Under the pieces are notes generated by a model. That model was given only the letters and a program-made list of their open reading frames with translations, searched no databases and was not told the origin of the DNA. Shown here piece after piece: positions 43,557 to 52,856 of a DNA stretch of 64,000 nucleotides. The stretch spans positions 124,001 through 188,000 of the forward strand of contig NZ_CATNLY010000052.1 of NCBI RefSeq assembly GCF_950100655.1, given 5' to 3'. A program made the position numbers and the translations under genes. This DNA comes from Pleomorphomonas sp. T1.2MG-36 (GTDB taxonomy: Bacteria; Pseudomonadota; Alphaproteobacteria; Rhizobiales; Pleomorphomonadaceae). The stretch's first letter is position 1, and every line of letters begins with the position of its first letter.

Positions 43557-44141
43557 ATGACGATAGCCCGATATGTGACGCTTGGTCTGCTGCTCTGTTC
43601 CACGGTGGGGGTGAACCAAGCCCTGGCCGAGGATGATTACGCCGTCGCCGCCCGCGCCTATGTGGAGCAACACGTCCTGCCGTTCCTGTCGGAAGCGGTG
43701 GTCGTCGATGCGGTCAATGCGCAGAACGCCAAGTTCGCCGGCTTGAAGCAGGCCGATATCGACGCGCTCGACCAGAAATGGCGGGCCGAGGTCGAAGCGG
43801 CCGACAAGCCGATGATCGACGAAACGCTTGCCACGCCGCTGTCCAAGTTCCTGGTCGAGCAGCGGGAGAAGTCGGAGGGCGTGATCACCGAGCTGTTCGT
43901 CACCGACGGCAAGGGGCTCAACGTCGGCCAGAGCGACCCGACGTCGGACTACTGGCAGGGCGACGAGGCCAAGTGGCAGAAGTCGTTCCAGGGCGGGCCG
44001 GGCGCCATCTTCGTGGACGATGTGGAAAAGGACGAGTCGACGCAGCAGCTGCAGACGCAGGTGAGCGCCACCATCGTCGATCCGAAGACCGGCGCGGCGA
44101 TCGGCGCCGTCACGGTCGGCATCAACGTCGACGGCCTCTGA
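43557..44141 (+). CDS. Lone periplasmic PDC/Cache-like sensor domain protein
   Basis: A 194-residue secreted protein. Signal peptide (MTIARYVTLGLLLCSTVGVN ending QALA-E), a helical segment, then a beta-sheet unit that reads like the membrane-distal part of a PDC/Cache ligand domain: ITELFVTDGKGLNVGQSDPT, SDYWQGDEAKWQKSF and GAAIGAVTVGINVD. In receptors such a domain is fused to membrane helices; here it is free in the periplasm. GGAGGG lies 5 bases before the ATG. It precedes a chemoreceptor gene by 185 bases in the same direction, so a soluble ligand-binding partner is an attractive inference. Confidence 0.72.
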   Translation: MTIARYVTLGLLLCSTVGVNQALAEDDYAVAARAYVEQHVLPFLSEAVVVDAVNAQNAKFAGLKQADIDALDQKWRAEVEAADKPMIDETLATPLSKFLVEQREKSEGVITELFVTDGKGLNVGQSDPTSDYWQGDEAKWQKSFQGGPGAIFVDDVEKDESTQQLQTQVSATIVDPKTGAAIGAVTVGINVDGL

Positions 44142-44147
44142 TACTCG

Positions 44148-44214
44148 TTCCGCTTGATCCGGTTGCATCCGGGCCAAGCGGGCTTCGGCCTGACCGACCG
44201 GCGCCCGGTCGGTT
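44148..44214 (+). repeat. Palindromic repeat family 3, copy 2 (partial)
   Basis: Begins 6 bases after the sensor-domain stop. The first hairpin is imperfect (44150-44181), and the tail GGCTTCGGCCTGACCGACCG and the second palindrome (CGGCGCCCGGTC) match copy 1. It diverges after about 66 bases. Confidence 0.7.
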
Positions 44215-44325
44215 ACGCCAGATCACCGGCACGACGCGGCCTCACGCGAGGCCGCGCCATCCGGCGCGCCTCGACGGCGTCGTCGGGCCTTGGACGCACT
44301 CTCTGACGCGGAGACGAAACGGACC

Positions 44326-46005
44326 ATGCCCCAAGCGCTTCTCAACCTTTCGCTGAAGGCCAAGATTGCCGCGATCCTGACCGCCGTGATCCTGCTGGTC
44401 ATCGCCGCCACGGCCCTCGTTTCGTTGCGCAGCACCTCGGCCATCGTTGGCGAGGAGTTCGCCGAAGCCCGCCTGCAGATGACGCGGCTGATCGCCGCCG
44501 CCACCGAAGGCGGCGTCAAGTGGAAGAAGAAGGACGTCGTCGCAGAGGCCTATGCCGAGTTCGTCAAGGGGCCGACGCCGCCGATCCTGAGCGTGCGCGT
44601 CCTGGCCGCCGACGGCACGTTGATTTCGGACTTCGCGGCCGCCGATGCCGACGCCGCCTATCTCGATGCCCAGGCGGCGGACCTCCTGGCGGCAAGCCCT
44701 GGCGATGGCGACCATCGCGAGACCGATGTCGACCACCGCGAAGCCGGCGGCACGCACCGCTCCGTCAATGGCGCCGAGCTGATCGTCATGCCGGTCGGCA
44801 AGGACAAGGCGGGCAATCCGATGGGGCATATCGCCATTGCCTGGCGGACCGACACCCTGGCGCAGTCCATCACCGCGCTGACGGGGCGGATTGCCGGGGC
44901 GCTTCTGATCGGCGCGTTGGCGATGATCGTCATCGTGCAGGTGTTCATCGGCCGCGTCGTCACCCGGCCGCTCTGCACGCTCAAGCAATCCATCGCCTCG
45001 CTGGCGAGCGGCCACTCCGATATCGACGTGCCCTATCGAGGCCGCGCCGACGAGATCGGCCAGATCGCTTCGGCGGTGGAGGTGCTGCGTCTCGGCGTCG
45101 AGGAACGGCTTCGCCTGGAAGACGAACAGCGCCAGAGCTATGAGCAGCAACGCAATCGCGAGCAGCGCCTCAGGGCTCTGTCCGGCGCGTTCCGCGACGC
45201 CGCCAGCCGCATGCAGGGGACTGTCGACGAACAGATGACCGCCCTGAAGGCGACGGCCGAGGGGCTGTCGACGACCTCCACCGACACGCGTCGCCGGGCC
45301 GAGGCCATGCGCGACAAGTCGAACTCCGCCTCCTCGAACGTGCGGTCGGTGGCCGCGGCGGCCGAGGAGCTGTCGAGCTCGATCCAGGAGATCGGCGAGC
45401 AGATCCGCCGGTCGACCGAGGCGGTCGCCGAGGTGGATGCCGAGGCTGTTTCCTCCTCCGGGCAGATCGGCGCGCTCAGCGACGCTGCCGACCGCATCGG
45501 CGCCGTCGTCGACCTGATCCGGGGCATCGCCGCCCAGACCAACCTGCTTGCCCTCAACGCCACCATCGAGGCGGCGCGGGCGGGCGAGGCGGGCAAGGGT
45601 TTCGCGGTCGTGGCCTCCGAGGTGAAGGATCTCGCCGGGCAGACCGCCAAGGCGACCGACGACATCGCCTCGCAGGTCGCGCAGATCCAGGCCAGCACGC
45701 GGGCGGCCGTCGATGCCATCCAGGGCATCACCCTCAAGATCGCCTCGGTGAGGGCGCTGTCGGACGCCATCGACGCGGCGGTGGCGCAGCAGTCGCAAGC
45801 CACCGACGAAATCAGCCGTTCCATCGCGACGGCCGCCGAGGGAACGGCGATGGTGGCCGATGAGGTCGAAACGGTGGAGGCGGCCTCGGCCGAGACGGTC
45901 AGCGTCGCCGGTGAGGTCAACGCCACCGCCCAGACGGTGGAACGGGGCATCCGGGATTTCGGCGGCATCGTCGAGGAGTATCTCGCCAACTCGGCCGCCG
46001 CTTGA
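44326..46005 (+). CDS. Methyl-accepting chemotaxis protein with periplasmic domain
   Basis: A 559-residue inner-membrane receptor. First helix ([20 protein letters not shown]), periplasmic domain of about 150 residues containing a His/Asp-rich loop ([19 protein letters not shown]), second helix ([19 protein letters not shown]), HAMP, then the signalling domain with the tip [20 protein letters not shown] and [22 protein letters not shown] at 44326 is preferred; TTG at 44290 is an alternative, and neither has a strong ribosome site. It may work with the secreted sensor protein upstream. Confidence 0.9.
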   Translation: MPQALLNLSLKAKIAAILTAVILLVIAATALVSLRSTSAIVGEEFAEARLQMTRLIAAATEGGVKWKKKDVVAEAYAEFVKGPTPPILSVRVLAADGTLISDFAAADADAAYLDAQAADLLAASPGDGDHRETDVDHREAGGTHRSVNGAELIVMPVGKDKAGNPMGHIAIAWRTDTLAQSITALTGRIAGALLIGALAMIVIVQVFIGRVVTRPLCTLKQSIASLASGHSDIDVPYRGRADEIGQIASAVEVLRLGVEERLRLEDEQRQSYEQQRNREQRLRALSGAFRDAASRMQGTVDEQMTALKATAEGLSTTSTDTRRRAEAMRDKSNSASSNVRSVAAAAEELSSSIQEIGEQIRRSTEAVAEVDAEAVSSSGQIGALSDAADRIGAVVDLIRGIAAQTNLLALNATIEAARAGEAGKGFAVVASEVKDLAGQTAKATDDIASQVAQIQASTRAAVDAIQGITLKIASVRALSDAIDAAVAQQSQATDEISRSIATAAEGTAMVADEVETVEAASAETVSVAGEVNATAQTVERGIRDFGGIVEEYLANSAAA

Positions 46006-46073
46006 TCCCGGGCGGCAGGCGTCAGGGGGACGTCCTGGAGTATTGTCCGACCGAAGTGAGCGCTAAGATGGCT

Positions 46074-46592
46074 TCAAAGGCCGGCGGCCTGGGGCGCCTT
46101 GAGGACGACGGCCTTGGCCCAGGCGAGGATCTGGGTCTCGTTCGGCGGCAGGTCGACGCCGAGGCCGCCGTGGAAGGTTGCCCAGGCGGGGGCGTATTCG
46201 AAACGGACGGCGGTGAGCAGCGGCGTGCCGGCCAGCATCGCCCGGCCGAACAGCGAGCGGAAGCCGCCGCCTTCAACCTCCCGGATGCCGAAGCGGCTGA
46301 GGATGACGAGGTCGAGGCCGGCGTCGATCTGGCGTTCGAGATCGCCGGCGATCTCGGCCATGGCCGAGGTGTCGAGCTTGCAGGAGGTGGAGAGCGGCCC
46401 GAGGTTCTGCGAGATCGGACGGATGGCGCCGCTGCCGAGGTCGGTCAGCGCCAGACCCTTGCCGTCGGCGCCCCGCCCCTGAACCACACCGCCGACGCGG
46501 CCGCCGGCCTCGGCGACCTTGCGTGCGATCTCGACGAGCAGGCCGTCGATCTCCGTTCCCTGCGGGTAGAGGATGGCGGCGAGAATGGCCAT
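46074..46592 (-). CDS. DUF2478 family protein
   Basis: A 172-residue cytoplasmic protein. The start AILAAILYPQGTEIDGLLVE, the central GPLSTSCKLDTSAMAEIAGD and the Asp-rich strand LDLVILSRFG resemble DUF2478 proteins, predicted nucleotide-binding-like proteins often found near molybdate or nitrogenase genes. None of those is in this window. AAGGA precedes the ATG by 7 bases. Role unknown. Confidence 0.78.
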   Translation of the reverse strand: MAILAAILYPQGTEIDGLLVEIARKVAEAGGRVGGVVQGRGADGKGLALTDLGSGAIRPISQNLGPLSTSCKLDTSAMAEIAGDLERQIDAGLDLVILSRFGIREVEGGGFRSLFGRAMLAGTPLLTAVRFEYAPAWATFHGGLGVDLPPNETQILAWAKAVVLKAPQAAGL

Positions 46593-46812
46593 GTCGGTGT
46601 CCTTCTTGGTGCGGGGCGGATCCTTGGCGCAAGCCTAAGCCGTCCTCTTCGCCCCTGTCAAAAGTGCCGGACCGATAGGTGCTTCCGTTGGACCTATCCC
46701 AAAAGTTTACCTTTTGGAGGCGCTGAATTCATGGATTGTAAACTGCTCGCATAAATAGTGTTCGAAGTTAGAGATTCTTGGGTGAATCCGTTTCTGTCCT
46801 TCGGAGGGCGGC

Positions 46813-48147
46813 ATGGCGGCTTGGGACGATTTTAGCGGGCATACGAAGGCCTATGGCATCGACGCGGCGGCCAGCGAGGACATTCGCGCCGCCTGGCTGA
46901 TCCTCGATCCGCACATGGAAACGATCTTCGCCGGCTTCTACAGCCGATGGGGGCAGGAGCCGAGGCTGGCCGCCATGGTGCGGGGGCATATCGACCACCT
47001 CAAGAAGGCGCAATACGACCACTGGAAGCGGCTGTTCTCGGCGCGTTTCGACAAGGACTACTTCGAAAGCGTGCGCCGCGTCGGCCTTGCCCACGTGCGC
47101 ATCGGCCTGGAACCGCACTGGTACATCGCCGGCTACAACAACGTGTTGCAGCAGGCGGCGACGATCATGGGGCGGCAGGCGCGCTTTTCGGGCGCCAGAT
47201 CGGCGCGGATGATCGCCGCCGTGACCAAGGCGGCGATGCTCGACATGGACATCGCCGTGTCCGTCTACGGCGAGACGCTGATCCAGCAGATCACCGACCG
47301 GGAGGAGCGGGTTCACGCGGCGATCGGCGAGTTCGACGCATCGATCGGCTGCATGCTGGGCAAGTTCGCCAAGATGACCTCCGACCTTGGGGCCAGTTCC
47401 GGCGAGCTGGAGGCGCAGGCATCGTCGGTGACCGCCCGTTGCGACCGCATTCGCGGCTCCCAGGAAAAGGCCGGCGCGGGGGTGGCCACCACCGCCGCCG
47501 CCACCGAGGAACTGCACGCCTCGATCGGCGAGATCGGCCGGCAGGCCGAGGCATCGCTCACCGTTTCGTCCAAGGCGGTGGAAGGCGCTCGCCGGACCGC
47601 CGGATCGGTGAAGGGGCTGGCCGACGCCGTCGACAAGATCGGCTCGGTGGTGGAACTGATTTCCTCCATCGCCGCCCAGACCAATCTTCTCGCCCTCAAT
47701 GCCACCATCGAGGCGGCGCGGGCGGGCGAGGCCGGCAGGGGCTTCGCCGTCGTGGCGCAGGAAGTGAAGTCGCTGGCCGCGCAGACGGCGCGGGCCACCG
47801 AAGAAATCACCGAACAGATTTCCGCCATCCAGCAGGCGACGCAACAGTCGGTGTCCGACATCTCCGGCATCACCGAAACCATCGAGGAAGTGGCGCGCAT
47901 CGGCACGGCCATCGCCGCCGCCGTCGAGGAACAGTCGGCCGCCACCGCCGACATCGCCTCGTCGGCCATGGGCGTGTCGCACTCGTCCGAGGAGATCGGC
48001 GCGGCCATCGGCGAGGTGGTCGAAGAGGGCCGCAAAACCATCGGCTCGGCCGGCCGCCTGTCGTCGATCTCCGGTGAACTGGTGGAACAGGCCGGCGTCC
48101 TCAAGCAGTCCGTCGCCACGTTCACGGCCAAGGTGGCGCAGAAGTAA
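46813..48147 (+). CDS. Globin-coupled chemotaxis receptor
   Basis: A 444-residue soluble receptor with no membrane helix. Residues about 15-165 are a protoglobin/sensor-globin domain; the likely haem-ligand His is at about 94 in [20 protein letters not shown]. The rest is an MA signalling domain with tip [20 protein letters not shown]. Such proteins (HemAT type) direct aerotaxis or gas sensing from the cytoplasm. GGAGGG lies 5 bases before the ATG. Monocistronic, convergent with the LacI gene. Confidence 0.92.
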   Translation: MAAWDDFSGHTKAYGIDAAASEDIRAAWLILDPHMETIFAGFYSRWGQEPRLAAMVRGHIDHLKKAQYDHWKRLFSARFDKDYFESVRRVGLAHVRIGLEPHWYIAGYNNVLQQAATIMGRQARFSGARSARMIAAVTKAAMLDMDIAVSVYGETLIQQITDREERVHAAIGEFDASIGCMLGKFAKMTSDLGASSGELEAQASSVTARCDRIRGSQEKAGAGVATTAAATEELHASIGEIGRQAEASLTVSSKAVEGARRTAGSVKGLADAVDKIGSVVELISSIAAQTNLLALNATIEAARAGEAGRGFAVVAQEVKSLAAQTARATEEITEQISAIQQATQQSVSDISGITETIEEVARIGTAIAAAVEEQSAATADIASSAMGVSHSSEEIGAAIGEVVEEGRKTIGSAGRLSSISGELVEQAGVLKQSVATFTAKVAQK

Positions 48148-48154
48148 GGCTGCT

Positions 48155-49174
48155 CTAGCGCCTGGGAACCGCCGTCGACTGGCGCAGGACGAGGCGCAGT
48201 TCCACGATCGCCGGCCCGGAGCGGGCCGGCTTGCCGTCGAGCTTGTCCAGAAGGCGCCGCGTCGCCTCGCGCCCCAGCGTCCCGGCCGGGATGTGAACCG
48301 TGGTCAGCTCCGGGTGGAGCGCACGGGCGAACTCGATATCGTTGAAGCCCACCACCGACAGGTCGTCCGGAATGGCAAGGCCGAGCCGGCGCGCCGCGCG
48401 ATAGGCCGCGCCGGCCAACAGGTCGTCGTCGCAGGCAATGGCGGTGACGCCGGTTTCGATCAGGCTCTTGGCCGCCTCGGTGGCGGCCTCGATCTCGAAG
48501 GTGGAGGCGGCGTGCCCCAGGGGATTGCCCGCGAGACCCCGGCGCTCGAGTTCCGCCAGGAAGGCGGCGCGGCGGTTGCGGAAGGTCAGCTTGGGATAGC
48601 GCGCGGCGAAATGGCCGATGCGGCGGTGCCCGAGGTCGGCGAGATGGCCGACCACCGACCTCATCGCCGCGTCGACGGTGAGGTCGACGCCGGAGAGGCC
48701 GGGCGTTTCGCTCTCGACCATGACGACGCGGTCGCCGACGTCGGCAAAGCGCGCCTCCGCCTCGGCGTCCGGCGTGTAGGTGATGCAGCCGGCGATCATG
48801 CGGCTGCGGATCATGCCGACCAGCCGCTCGCTCCACCGGGGATCGGTGGTGGTGTCGACCAGCAGCACCGAATAGCCCCGCTCGCGGGCGGCAACCTCGG
48901 CGGCGACCAGCACCTCGCCGAAGAACGGCTGCTGGATGTCGGGAACGGCAAAGGCCAGCGTCCTGCCGATGCCGGTCCTCAGCATCTGCGCCGACGCGTT
49001 GGGCCGGTAGCCGAGGCGGGCGGCCGTCTCCTCGATGAGCTCACGCGTCGCCGGGGAAACGCGCCCCTCGGCCTTGCCGTTCAGGACCAGCGACACCGTC
49101 GACTGCGACACGCCCGCCTCGCGCGCCACGTCGCGGCTCGTCACCAGCGGGGTCGTCCTGTCGTTCCTGGCCAC
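48155..49174 (-). CDS. LacI-family transcriptional repressor
   Basis: A 339-residue repressor. The N-terminal helix-turn-helix and hinge (TSRDVAREAGVSQSTVSLVL then ATRELIEETAARLGYRPN) are followed by a sugar- or nucleoside-binding-like core (VPDIQQPFFGEVLVAAEVAA to DDLSVVGFNDIEFARALHP). GTG at 49174 was chosen because AGAGGAG stands 5 bases upstream. It is divergent from the AdoHcy-hydrolase-like gene, with two matching operators between them. Confidence 0.92.
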   Translation of the reverse strand: MARNDRTTPLVTSRDVAREAGVSQSTVSLVLNGKAEGRVSPATRELIEETAARLGYRPNASAQMLRTGIGRTLAFAVPDIQQPFFGEVLVAAEVAARERGYSVLLVDTTTDPRWSERLVGMIRSRMIAGCITYTPDAEAEARFADVGDRVVMVESETPGLSGVDLTVDAAMRSVVGHLADLGHRRIGHFAARYPKLTFRNRRAAFLAELERRGLAGNPLGHAASTFEIEAATEAAKSLIETGVTAIACDDDLLAGAAYRAARRLGLAIPDDLSVVGFNDIEFARALHPELTTVHIPAGTLGREATRRLLDKLDGKPARSGPAIVELRLVLRQSTAVPRR

Positions 49175-49237
49175 GCTCGCTCCTCTTGCCCTCTCCGCCG
49201 AGACATATCCCAGGGCGGGGTCGTTGTGAACCGGCAC

Positions 49238-49251
49238 GTCATACGTTTGAC
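49238..49251. promoter_or_regulatory. LacI operator O1
   Basis: GTCATACGTTTGAC, a dyad of the form GTCA-ACGT-TGAC. Its centre is 35 bp from that of O2. Confidence 0.78.
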
Positions 49252-49269
49252 TCAAGCGGTGGAGTCGGT

Positions 49270-49289
49270 CTAGTCATACGTGTGACTAG
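49270..49289. promoter_or_regulatory. LacI operator O2
   Basis: CTAGTCATACGTGTGACTAG, a 20-bp dyad with one asymmetric pair and the same core as O1 (GTCATACGTGTGAC at 49273-49286). It lies 35 bases before the start of the AdoHcy-hydrolase-like gene, so binding should block that promoter. Confidence 0.85.
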
Positions 49290-49323
49290 TGGTGGAGCGC
49301 ATCGCGCGGACGGAGGGAGAACC

Positions 49324-50481
49324 ATGGCAAACAGGATCGAATGGGTGGGGGCCAACACCCGCCTTCTCAGGGAGATCGCTGCCGAGTTTCGTCAGAGCCA
49401 GCCGTTCGCCGGCATGACCATCGGCACCGGCATCCACCTGGAGCCGAAGACCGTCGCCCTGTTGCTGACGTTGCGGGACGGTGGCGCCAGGGTGGTGGCG
49501 ACCGGCAACCTCAACACCACGCAGGCCGACGCCGTCGCCCACCTGAAGGAGCGCGGCGTCACCGTCATCGGCGAGGCGACGCGGGACGCCGTGAAGCACC
49601 AGGGCTTCCTGAAGGAGGTGCTGGCGAGCCGGCCGGACATCCTGCTCGACAACGGCGGCGACCTGTTCGACCTCTGGCGGCAGGCGCCCACCGGCAACCT
49701 GATCGGCGGCACGGAGGAGACGACGTCCGGGCGGGCGCGCCTCGAACCGCTGCGGTCGTCGCTCAACCGACCGATCCTCGTCATCAACGACAGCCCGATC
49801 AAGCAGTTCGCCGAGAACGAGCACGCCGTGGGGCAGAGCGTTCTCGAATCCTACATGCGCTTCACCAACCGGGTGACCAACGGTCAGCGCGTCACCGTGT
49901 TCGGCTATGGCGCCTGCGGGCGCGGCGTGGCGCTGAATTTCAAGGGCGCCTATGCCAAGGTCAGCGTCGTCGACAGCGATCCGCTCAAGCGGCTGCAGGC
50001 CCATCTCGACGGCTTCGACACGCCGGCCCGCGCCGCGGCCATCGCCAGCGCCGATTTCATCGTCACCGTCACCGGCGGCGGGCGCATCCTCGGCGCCGAC
50101 GACCTGCCGCTCCTCAAGGACAACGTCATCCTCGCCAACGCCGGCCACTTCCCGGCCGAGATCGACAACGCGGCGATCGCCGGCAGCCCGGAGGTGGCGT
50201 CGACCGAGGCCTACTCCGACGGCATCGCCAGCCTGACGCTGAGGGACGGCCGGGTGATCCACATCCTCGCCGAGGGGCACATGGTCAACCTCGCCGGTCC
50301 CCGGGCGCTCGGCAACTCCATCGAATCCATGGATCTCGGCTTCGCCCTGCAAGCCCGCTGCCTGGAAGCGGTGGCGCTCCGCCGCGTCGATGCGTCGAGC
50401 TGCGTGGTGCCGGTGCCGCGCGACATCGACGAGCGCGTCGCCAACGCCTATCTCGACCTCTGCTACGGGGCGGCGGGGTAG
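49324..50481 (+). CDS. S-adenosylhomocysteine hydrolase-like protein
   Basis: A 385-residue NAD-binding protein of the AdoHcy hydrolase superfamily. Visible features: FAGMTIGTGIHLEPKTVALL (cf. the substrate-domain start of SAHH), ATGNLNTTQADAVAHL, the Rossmann motif VFGYGACGRGVALNFKGAYA and ILANAGHFPAEIDNAAI. It is 45-85 residues shorter than housekeeping SAHH, and the C-terminal NAD-binding Lys/Tyr tail is not evident. Control by a LacI repressor is unusual for housekeeping AdoHcy turnover, so a catabolic or nucleoside-related role is likely (inference). GGAGGG lies about 9 bases upstream. Confidence 0.75.
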   Translation: MANRIEWVGANTRLLREIAAEFRQSQPFAGMTIGTGIHLEPKTVALLLTLRDGGARVVATGNLNTTQADAVAHLKERGVTVIGEATRDAVKHQGFLKEVLASRPDILLDNGGDLFDLWRQAPTGNLIGGTEETTSGRARLEPLRSSLNRPILVINDSPIKQFAENEHAVGQSVLESYMRFTNRVTNGQRVTVFGYGACGRGVALNFKGAYAKVSVVDSDPLKRLQAHLDGFDTPARAAAIASADFIVTVTGGGRILGADDLPLLKDNVILANAGHFPAEIDNAAIAGSPEVASTEAYSDGIASLTLRDGRVIHILAEGHMVNLAGPRALGNSIESMDLGFALQARCLEAVALRRVDASSCVVPVPRDIDERVANAYLDLCYGAAG

Positions 50482-51014
50482 GGCAGTTCCAGCGAAGATG
50501 GGATCCGGTTCAAGGTCGTCGCGCCGGCAGGGGCTTTGCTTCTCCGGCGCGGCATCGTGCCGGCCTCACGATATCGAAGTCCGTGGCTTCGGTCTTGCGC
50601 GAGTCTCGGCACCGTCGAGTGCGAACATGTCCCGGCCGCCCCCTCGGACAGCGGCGGAGAGGGCGCTCAACCATCATTTCATCGCAAACTACATGCGATC
50701 CGTCTCAACGCGGGGTGCCGCCGTTGACTTCGTCTGGCGCCTCCCGCAAACCTCGCCGGCATAGGAAGCATCGCTTCAATATTGACTTTCAGATGTCCTT
50801 AAATAGGTGCTCGAATAGTTTAGGTTTATTCTCTTTGGCCGTTTTGGCCTTTTAAAAACAGTGCCGCGTCTCCGGTTGTCGGCATCGCCTGACGATTCCG
50901 GCGGCTGGAGACGCGACGACACGTTGCCCCATTTTCCCCGGCGAGATCGTGCCCGGCTCCTCGCGAGCCGGCCGCGTAGCCGACTGCGATAGCCAAATGC
51001 ATCTTTCAGCCGAC
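50482..51014. other. Intergenic, no gene recognised
   Basis: About 530 bases. Open frames lack ribosome sites and typical codon use. The segment 50770-50860 is AT-rich and contains GGCC-GTTTT-GGCC followed by TTTT, a weak terminator-like hairpin near 50837-50855. Confidence 0.45.
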
Positions 51015-51965
51015 ATGTCCCGCGACCGCGCCGCCATCCGGACGGCGGACGCCTCGCCGCCGATGCGCGGCCTCACCGGCAACCGGGGCGAAGCGCCTCG
51101 GTCGCCAGCGGGGGCGATGCCCGACGTGTCCCACCTCTGCGAGGCGGAGGGGCCGGCGATCGCCGCCTGGCCGTTCTGGCTCTACAGCCCGGTCGGCGTC
51201 GTGGTGCTGCTGGTCCGCTCCCTCCTTCTGGCAAGCTTCGGCGGCATCGGCAGGCTGCTGCCCCGGCACTGGCGCCCCGTGCCCTATCCGCTGCTGCGCC
51301 GGCTGCTGGGCATCGTCGTCGAGCGCAACCTCTCGACGGCGGAGATCGTCCGCCTGACGGACAAGCGGATCGTCGCCGTCAACCATGTGTCGGTGCTCGA
51401 TACGCTGGCCATGACCGGCGTCGGCCGGCCGAACTTCCTGAGCGGCACGGCGCTCCGGGGCGAGAGCACTTTCAACGCCGTTCTCTTCAGGCTCGTCGAG
51501 CTGATTTCCGGCGCGCGCCTCATCCCGGCGCAGGACAGGCGGGCGCTGGCCGATCTGTTCCGCTCCTGGAGAAGCGTGCCGGAGGAGAGCAGCTTCTATG
51601 TGCCGGCGGAGATGACCATCAACAATGGCAGGGGCCTGTTCCGCTTCCATCCGACCCTGATCGATCGCGGCGTTCCGGTCGTGCCGCTGGCCATCAGGCT
51701 GACGACGAGCCTCGGCCTCGTCGCCCATCCTTTCATGTCGGGAGGGCTCGCCACCCTGTCCCGCCTGCTGATGGCGCCGCGCCTTCGCTTCGAGCTGACC
51801 TACCTGCCGGCCCTTTCGCCGGTCGAGGGCGAAGATGGGCAGGCCTTCGCCGATCGTGTACAAAGGGCCGTCGCCGATCACCTCGGCATTCCGACGACGA
51901 CGCACACGGTGGAGGCCAAGCGCGCCTACCGCGAGCGTCTGCGCCAGACAAGGCGTGCCGCATGA
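51015..51965 (+). CDS. 1-acyl-glycerol-3-phosphate acyltransferase-like (PlsC domain)
   Basis: A 316-residue membrane-associated acyltransferase. A hydrophobic anchor (YSPVGVVVLLVRSLLLASFG) is followed by the PlsC block I NHVSVLD (HX4D). The glycerol-phosphate motif, usually FPEGTR, reads VPAEMTINNG here, so the acceptor may not be lysophosphatidate. The start is uncertain: third-position GC supports 51015, while ATG 51117 and an upstream frame to 50949 remain possible. The stop overlaps the next start by 4 bases (ATGA), which couples it to the HAD gene. Confidence 0.78.
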   Translation: MSRDRAAIRTADASPPMRGLTGNRGEAPRSPAGAMPDVSHLCEAEGPAIAAWPFWLYSPVGVVVLLVRSLLLASFGGIGRLLPRHWRPVPYPLLRRLLGIVVERNLSTAEIVRLTDKRIVAVNHVSVLDTLAMTGVGRPNFLSGTALRGESTFNAVLFRLVELISGARLIPAQDRRALADLFRSWRSVPEESSFYVPAEMTINNGRGLFRFHPTLIDRGVPVVPLAIRLTTSLGLVAHPFMSGGLATLSRLLMAPRLRFELTYLPALSPVEGEDGQAFADRVQRAVADHLGIPTTTHTVEAKRAYRERLRQTRRAA

Positions 51966-52669
51966 CAGCCGCGACCATCATCTTCGACTACGACAGGACG
52001 CTGTCGCCGGGTGAAAGCGTGGTCGACGTGCTCGCCCTGGCGATCGACGATCACCCCCGGCGGGTCGAGCTGCGCCGGGATTTCCTGGCCTTGCAGGCGC
52101 GGTGGCGGCGGGGCGACAAGGGGCTCGGCGACATTCCCGTCGTTCTTCGTCTGGTGAGGGCGATCGGCAGGCGCCACATCGACGCCTACGTGGCGAGCCG
52201 GCGCGAGCCGCCGGAGGACCTCCGGCAACTGTTCGCCGAGCTGCGCGGGCGCGGCGTTCGCCTGCACATCGTGTCGTCGGCCTATCGTGACTGGCTGGTG
52301 CCGATCGGCCGGGCCTGGGGCTTTGCCGATGTCGAGATCCACGCGCGCCACGGCCTCAGCTGGATCGGCGGGCGGGCGCACACGATCAACGCCACCCACA
52401 TCCTGCGGCCGCCGTCGAAAGCCCGGATCATCGAGGCGCTGGTGCGCGCCGGACGGGCGGGATCGCCGATGGTGGTGGTCGGCGATGGGGCGGAGGATCT
52501 GCAGGCGTTTCGATCCTCCGGCGCCGACTGCCTCGTGGTCGCCGAGTACGACGTGCCGGAGCACGAGGAACCGCTGCCGCTGCGCCCCGGGGAGGCGGCG
52601 GTGCGCGTCGCCTACCGCGACGGGTTGGTTGACGCCATCCGTTCTGCGCTGTCGATGCCGAACGCCTGA
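51962..52669 (+). CDS. HAD-family phosphatase (SerB-like, HAD-IB)
   Basis: A 235-residue cytoplasmic phosphohydrolase. Motif I FDYDRTLS gives the nucleophile Asp 9 and the acid Asp 11; motif II is HIVSSAYRDW; the Lys is in PPSKARIIEAL; motif III is VVVGDGAEDLQAFRSSGADC. Coupling to a PlsC-type gene recalls the PlsC-HAD combinations of glycerolipid metabolism, so a lipid-phosphate substrate is possible. Part of a repeat overlaps the stop codon. Confidence 0.85.
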   Translation: MTAATIIFDYDRTLSPGESVVDVLALAIDDHPRRVELRRDFLALQARWRRGDKGLGDIPVVLRLVRAIGRRHIDAYVASRREPPEDLRQLFAELRGRGVRLHIVSSAYRDWLVPIGRAWGFADVEIHARHGLSWIGGRAHTINATHILRPPSKARIIEALVRAGRAGSPMVVVGDGAEDLQAFRSSGADCLVVAEYDVPEHEEPLPLRPGEAAVRVAYRDGLVDAIRSALSMPNA

Positions 52670-52788
52670 TGCCGTTTCCGTCGGGTTTCGACCTTCGGGC
52701 GGGACCTGACGGAAGCGAAGCGCTCGACCGCGCGCCGGCCCCTAAGGCCGAAATCCGCTTGAGCTGGATGAGTCCAGATCAAGCGGAG
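52664..52788 (-). repeat. Palindromic repeat family 3, copy 3 (inverted)
   Basis: Read on the minus strand it matches copy 1 along about 125 bases: leading hairpin (52754-52787, one mismatch), TTTCGGCCT, GGCCGGCGC-CGGTCG, GCGCTTC-GCTTC and GGTCGAAACCCGACGGAA. Its far end overlaps the last codons of the HAD gene. It is downstream of the DUF6481 gene on the minus strand. Confidence 0.75.
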
Positions 52789-52856
52789 CGCGTATGATCG
52801 AGTTCGCCGAGCATGGGGTGTCGGGTCGTCCGCCCCTCAGCGGGGCGTCGCGCCCG

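Noticed and set aside
50536..50764. Overlapping short frames after the AdoHcy-hydrolase-like gene
   Set aside because: No ribosome sites, no codon bias and no recognisable product.
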